DNA of 6,120 nt. Origin: Lachnospiraceae bacterium (lineage in GTDB: Bacteria > Bacillota > Clostridia > Lachnospirales > Lachnospiraceae). The translations under genes were made by a program, and so were the position numbers. This document shows, piece after piece, positions 5,203 through 6,120 of the stretch. The notes under the pieces were generated by a model. The model saw nothing but the letters and a program-made list of their open reading frames with translations, was not told the origin of the DNA and did no database searches. Numbering within the stretch: position 1 is the first letter of the stretch; each line of letters opens with the position of its first letter. Location of the stretch: positions 1-6,120 of the forward strand of contig CAAGFP010000148.1 in NCBI GenBank assembly GCA_900769175.1, read 5' to 3'.

Positions 5203-6076
5203 AATTATTTGATAATATATCTGTTATTCTCTCAAGCTCTTCTTTTGAAAAATACTCTATTTCGATTTTTCCCTTTTTCTCATCCTTAGCATTAATTGTA
5301 ACCTTTGTTCCAAGGTTTCTTTTAATCTTTTCTTCTAAATCTTTATAGAGGAAATTGAGCTTCTTCTGCTTCTTAGCTTCTTCCTTCTTAGGCTTATTTA
5401 AATCTTTAATTATTTTCTCTATCTCTCTTACTGAGAGCTTTTCATCCATTACTCGCTGTGCAAGCTCATATTGAGTAGCCTTATCATCTACAGCAAGCAA
5501 AGCACGTGCATGTCCGGATGAAATTAGATTTTCAATAAGAAGCTGCTGAACCTCATCTGAAAGCTTTAACAATCTCATTGAATTAGTAACTGCGGTTCTG
5601 CTCTTTGATACCTTTTCTGCAACTTCATCTTGTTTATATTTATATGTATCTATGAGCTTCTTATATGTCTGTGCCTCTTCTATAGGATTTAAGTCAACTC
5701 GCTGAATATTCTCAAGAAGTGAAATTATTACAATTTCTTCTTCAGTATAATTTTTAATAATTACAGGTACTTCTTTAAGTCCGGCTTTAAGTGCTGCTCT
5801 CCATCTTCTTTCACCGGCAACAATCATATAATGATCGCCTTTATCCTGTACTAAGATTGGCTGGAATATTCCTATCTTCTTAATAGAGTCCGCTAATTCT
5901 TCTAACTCATCTTCCGCAAAGCTTTTTCTAGGCTGGTCAGGATTTGGCTCAACCTTAGAAATATTTACCATTTTATCCGGAGAATCAATCGGTGTTTCTT
6001 TTCCGTTCTTTGACTTTGTCTCTCCTGCAGGAATCAGAGCATCTAATCCCTTACCTAATCCTTTTTTCATTGCCAT
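5201..6076 (-). CDS. parB: Chromosome-partitioning protein ParB (Spo0J family)
   Basis: ParB binds parS sites near the origin, loads along DNA as a CTP-dependent clamp, and works with ParA and SMC in chromosome segregation. The protein has 291 residues from the ATG at 6076, the usual size. It opens MAMKKGLGKGLDALIP, the ParA-contact motif of chromosomal ParB. The N-terminal domain follows, with PNPDQPRK (about 44-51), GERRWRAA (88-95, the CTP-binding arginine motif) and ENIQR (122-126). A helix-turn-helix lies at about 146-172 (DEVAEKVSKSRTAVTNSMRLL) and a C-terminal dimerisation domain at 240-291. A TTG at 6091, preceded by GGGAAA, would add five residues and is a possible start; no good ribosome binding site precedes the ATG. 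parA is expected just upstream, but genomic sequence ends at about 6107. No parS site was found in the window. Confidence 0.95.
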   Translation of the reverse strand: MAMKKGLGKGLDALIPAGETKSKNGKETPIDSPDKMVNISKVEPNPDQPRKSFAEDELEELADSIKKIGIFQPILVQDKGDHYMIVAGERRWRAALKAGLKEVPVIIKNYTEEEIVIISLLENIQRVDLNPIEEAQTYKKLIDTYKYKQDEVAEKVSKSRTAVTNSMRLLKLSDEVQQLLIENLISSGHARALLAVDDKATQYELAQRVMDEKLSVREIEKIIKDLNKPKKEEAKKQKKLNFLYKDLEEKIKRNLGTKVTINAKDEKKGKIEIEYFSKEELERITDILSNN

Positions 6077-6107
6077 ATTGTCAATGCTCAATATTTCCCG
6101 TAAAATA

Positions 6108-6120
6108 AGATCGGAAGAGC
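6108..6120. other. Illumina adapter remnant at contig end (artefact)
   Basis: AGATCGGAAGAGC is exactly the 13-base core shared by Illumina TruSeq adapters, in read-through orientation, and it is the last thing in the window. It is not genomic sequence, so the true contig ends at about 6107. Confidence 0.93.

Noticed and set aside
5502..5509. GCACGTGC palindrome inside parB as a parS site
   Set aside because: Only the CACGTG centre agrees with parS (TGTTTCACGTGAAACA); the outer arms do not match, and the site lies in conserved coding sequence for GHARAL.
6088..6107. End of parA upstream of parB
   Set aside because: Two frames close just before the parB ATG and either could be the parA tail, but fewer than 10 codons remain before the adapter, too few to choose.
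1..6107. CRISPR array, integrase or second tRNA attachment repeat
   Set aside because: No regularly spaced repeats, no recombinase motifs and no second copy of the tRNA-Arg 3' end were seen on either strand.

Overview
The window looks like an AT-rich genome of a gut-type Firmicute, most likely Lachnospiraceae. The main reason is the minus-strand block parB, DUF4446, HD-GYP and DUF3881: I know DUF3881 and DUF4446 proteins mainly from that family, and DUF4446 commonly sits beside parB there. The genus cannot be settled by reading. The last 13 bases are the Illumina TruSeq adapter core, so this is the raw end of a short-read contig and genomic sequence stops at about 6107.

Right part (2604-6107), core chromosome, all on the minus strand. 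In order of transcription: chromosomal parB (Spo0J type, 5' end at the contig edge), a one-pass membrane DUF4446 protein, an HD-GYP protein (presumed cyclic-di-GMP phosphodiesterase), a DUF3881 protein, then tRNA-Arg(CCU) with its own intrinsic terminator. The four protein genes are only 4 to 25 bases apart and look like one operon. A 12-base palindrome matching the Gram-positive LexA (SOS) box core lies between parB and the DUF4446 gene.

Middle part (1693-2603), a graveyard of fragments between the tRNA terminator and the accessory ATPase gene. It holds a ParA-family ATPase remnant of the kind seen on conjugative elements (2386-2544), a 10-bp hairpin exactly where that remnant stops, and a short gene (1915-2259). 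That gene starts like a YesM-type sensor kinase but switches after about 76 residues to an unrelated charged tail, with a change in base composition. It ends at a strong terminator. Tandem terminators facing the other way close the ATPase gene.

Left part (1-1692), accessory. A complete 403-residue AAA/DUF4143 ATPase (COG1373-like) is read on the plus strand. It is preceded by a 415-base non-coding region that holds a GC-rich foldable island (about 281-342) and a perfect 19-bp palindrome whose loop contains TATAAT. Divergent from it, cut by the left edge, are the first 21 codons of a TetR/AcrR-type regulator.

The simplest reading is a conserved chromosome-segregation operon ending in a tRNA gene, with a repeatedly rearranged integration region just downstream. 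No intact mobile element, CRISPR array or complete defence system is visible. The most interesting items are the palindromic leader of the ATPase gene, the candidate SOS box and the HD-GYP gene inside the parB operon.
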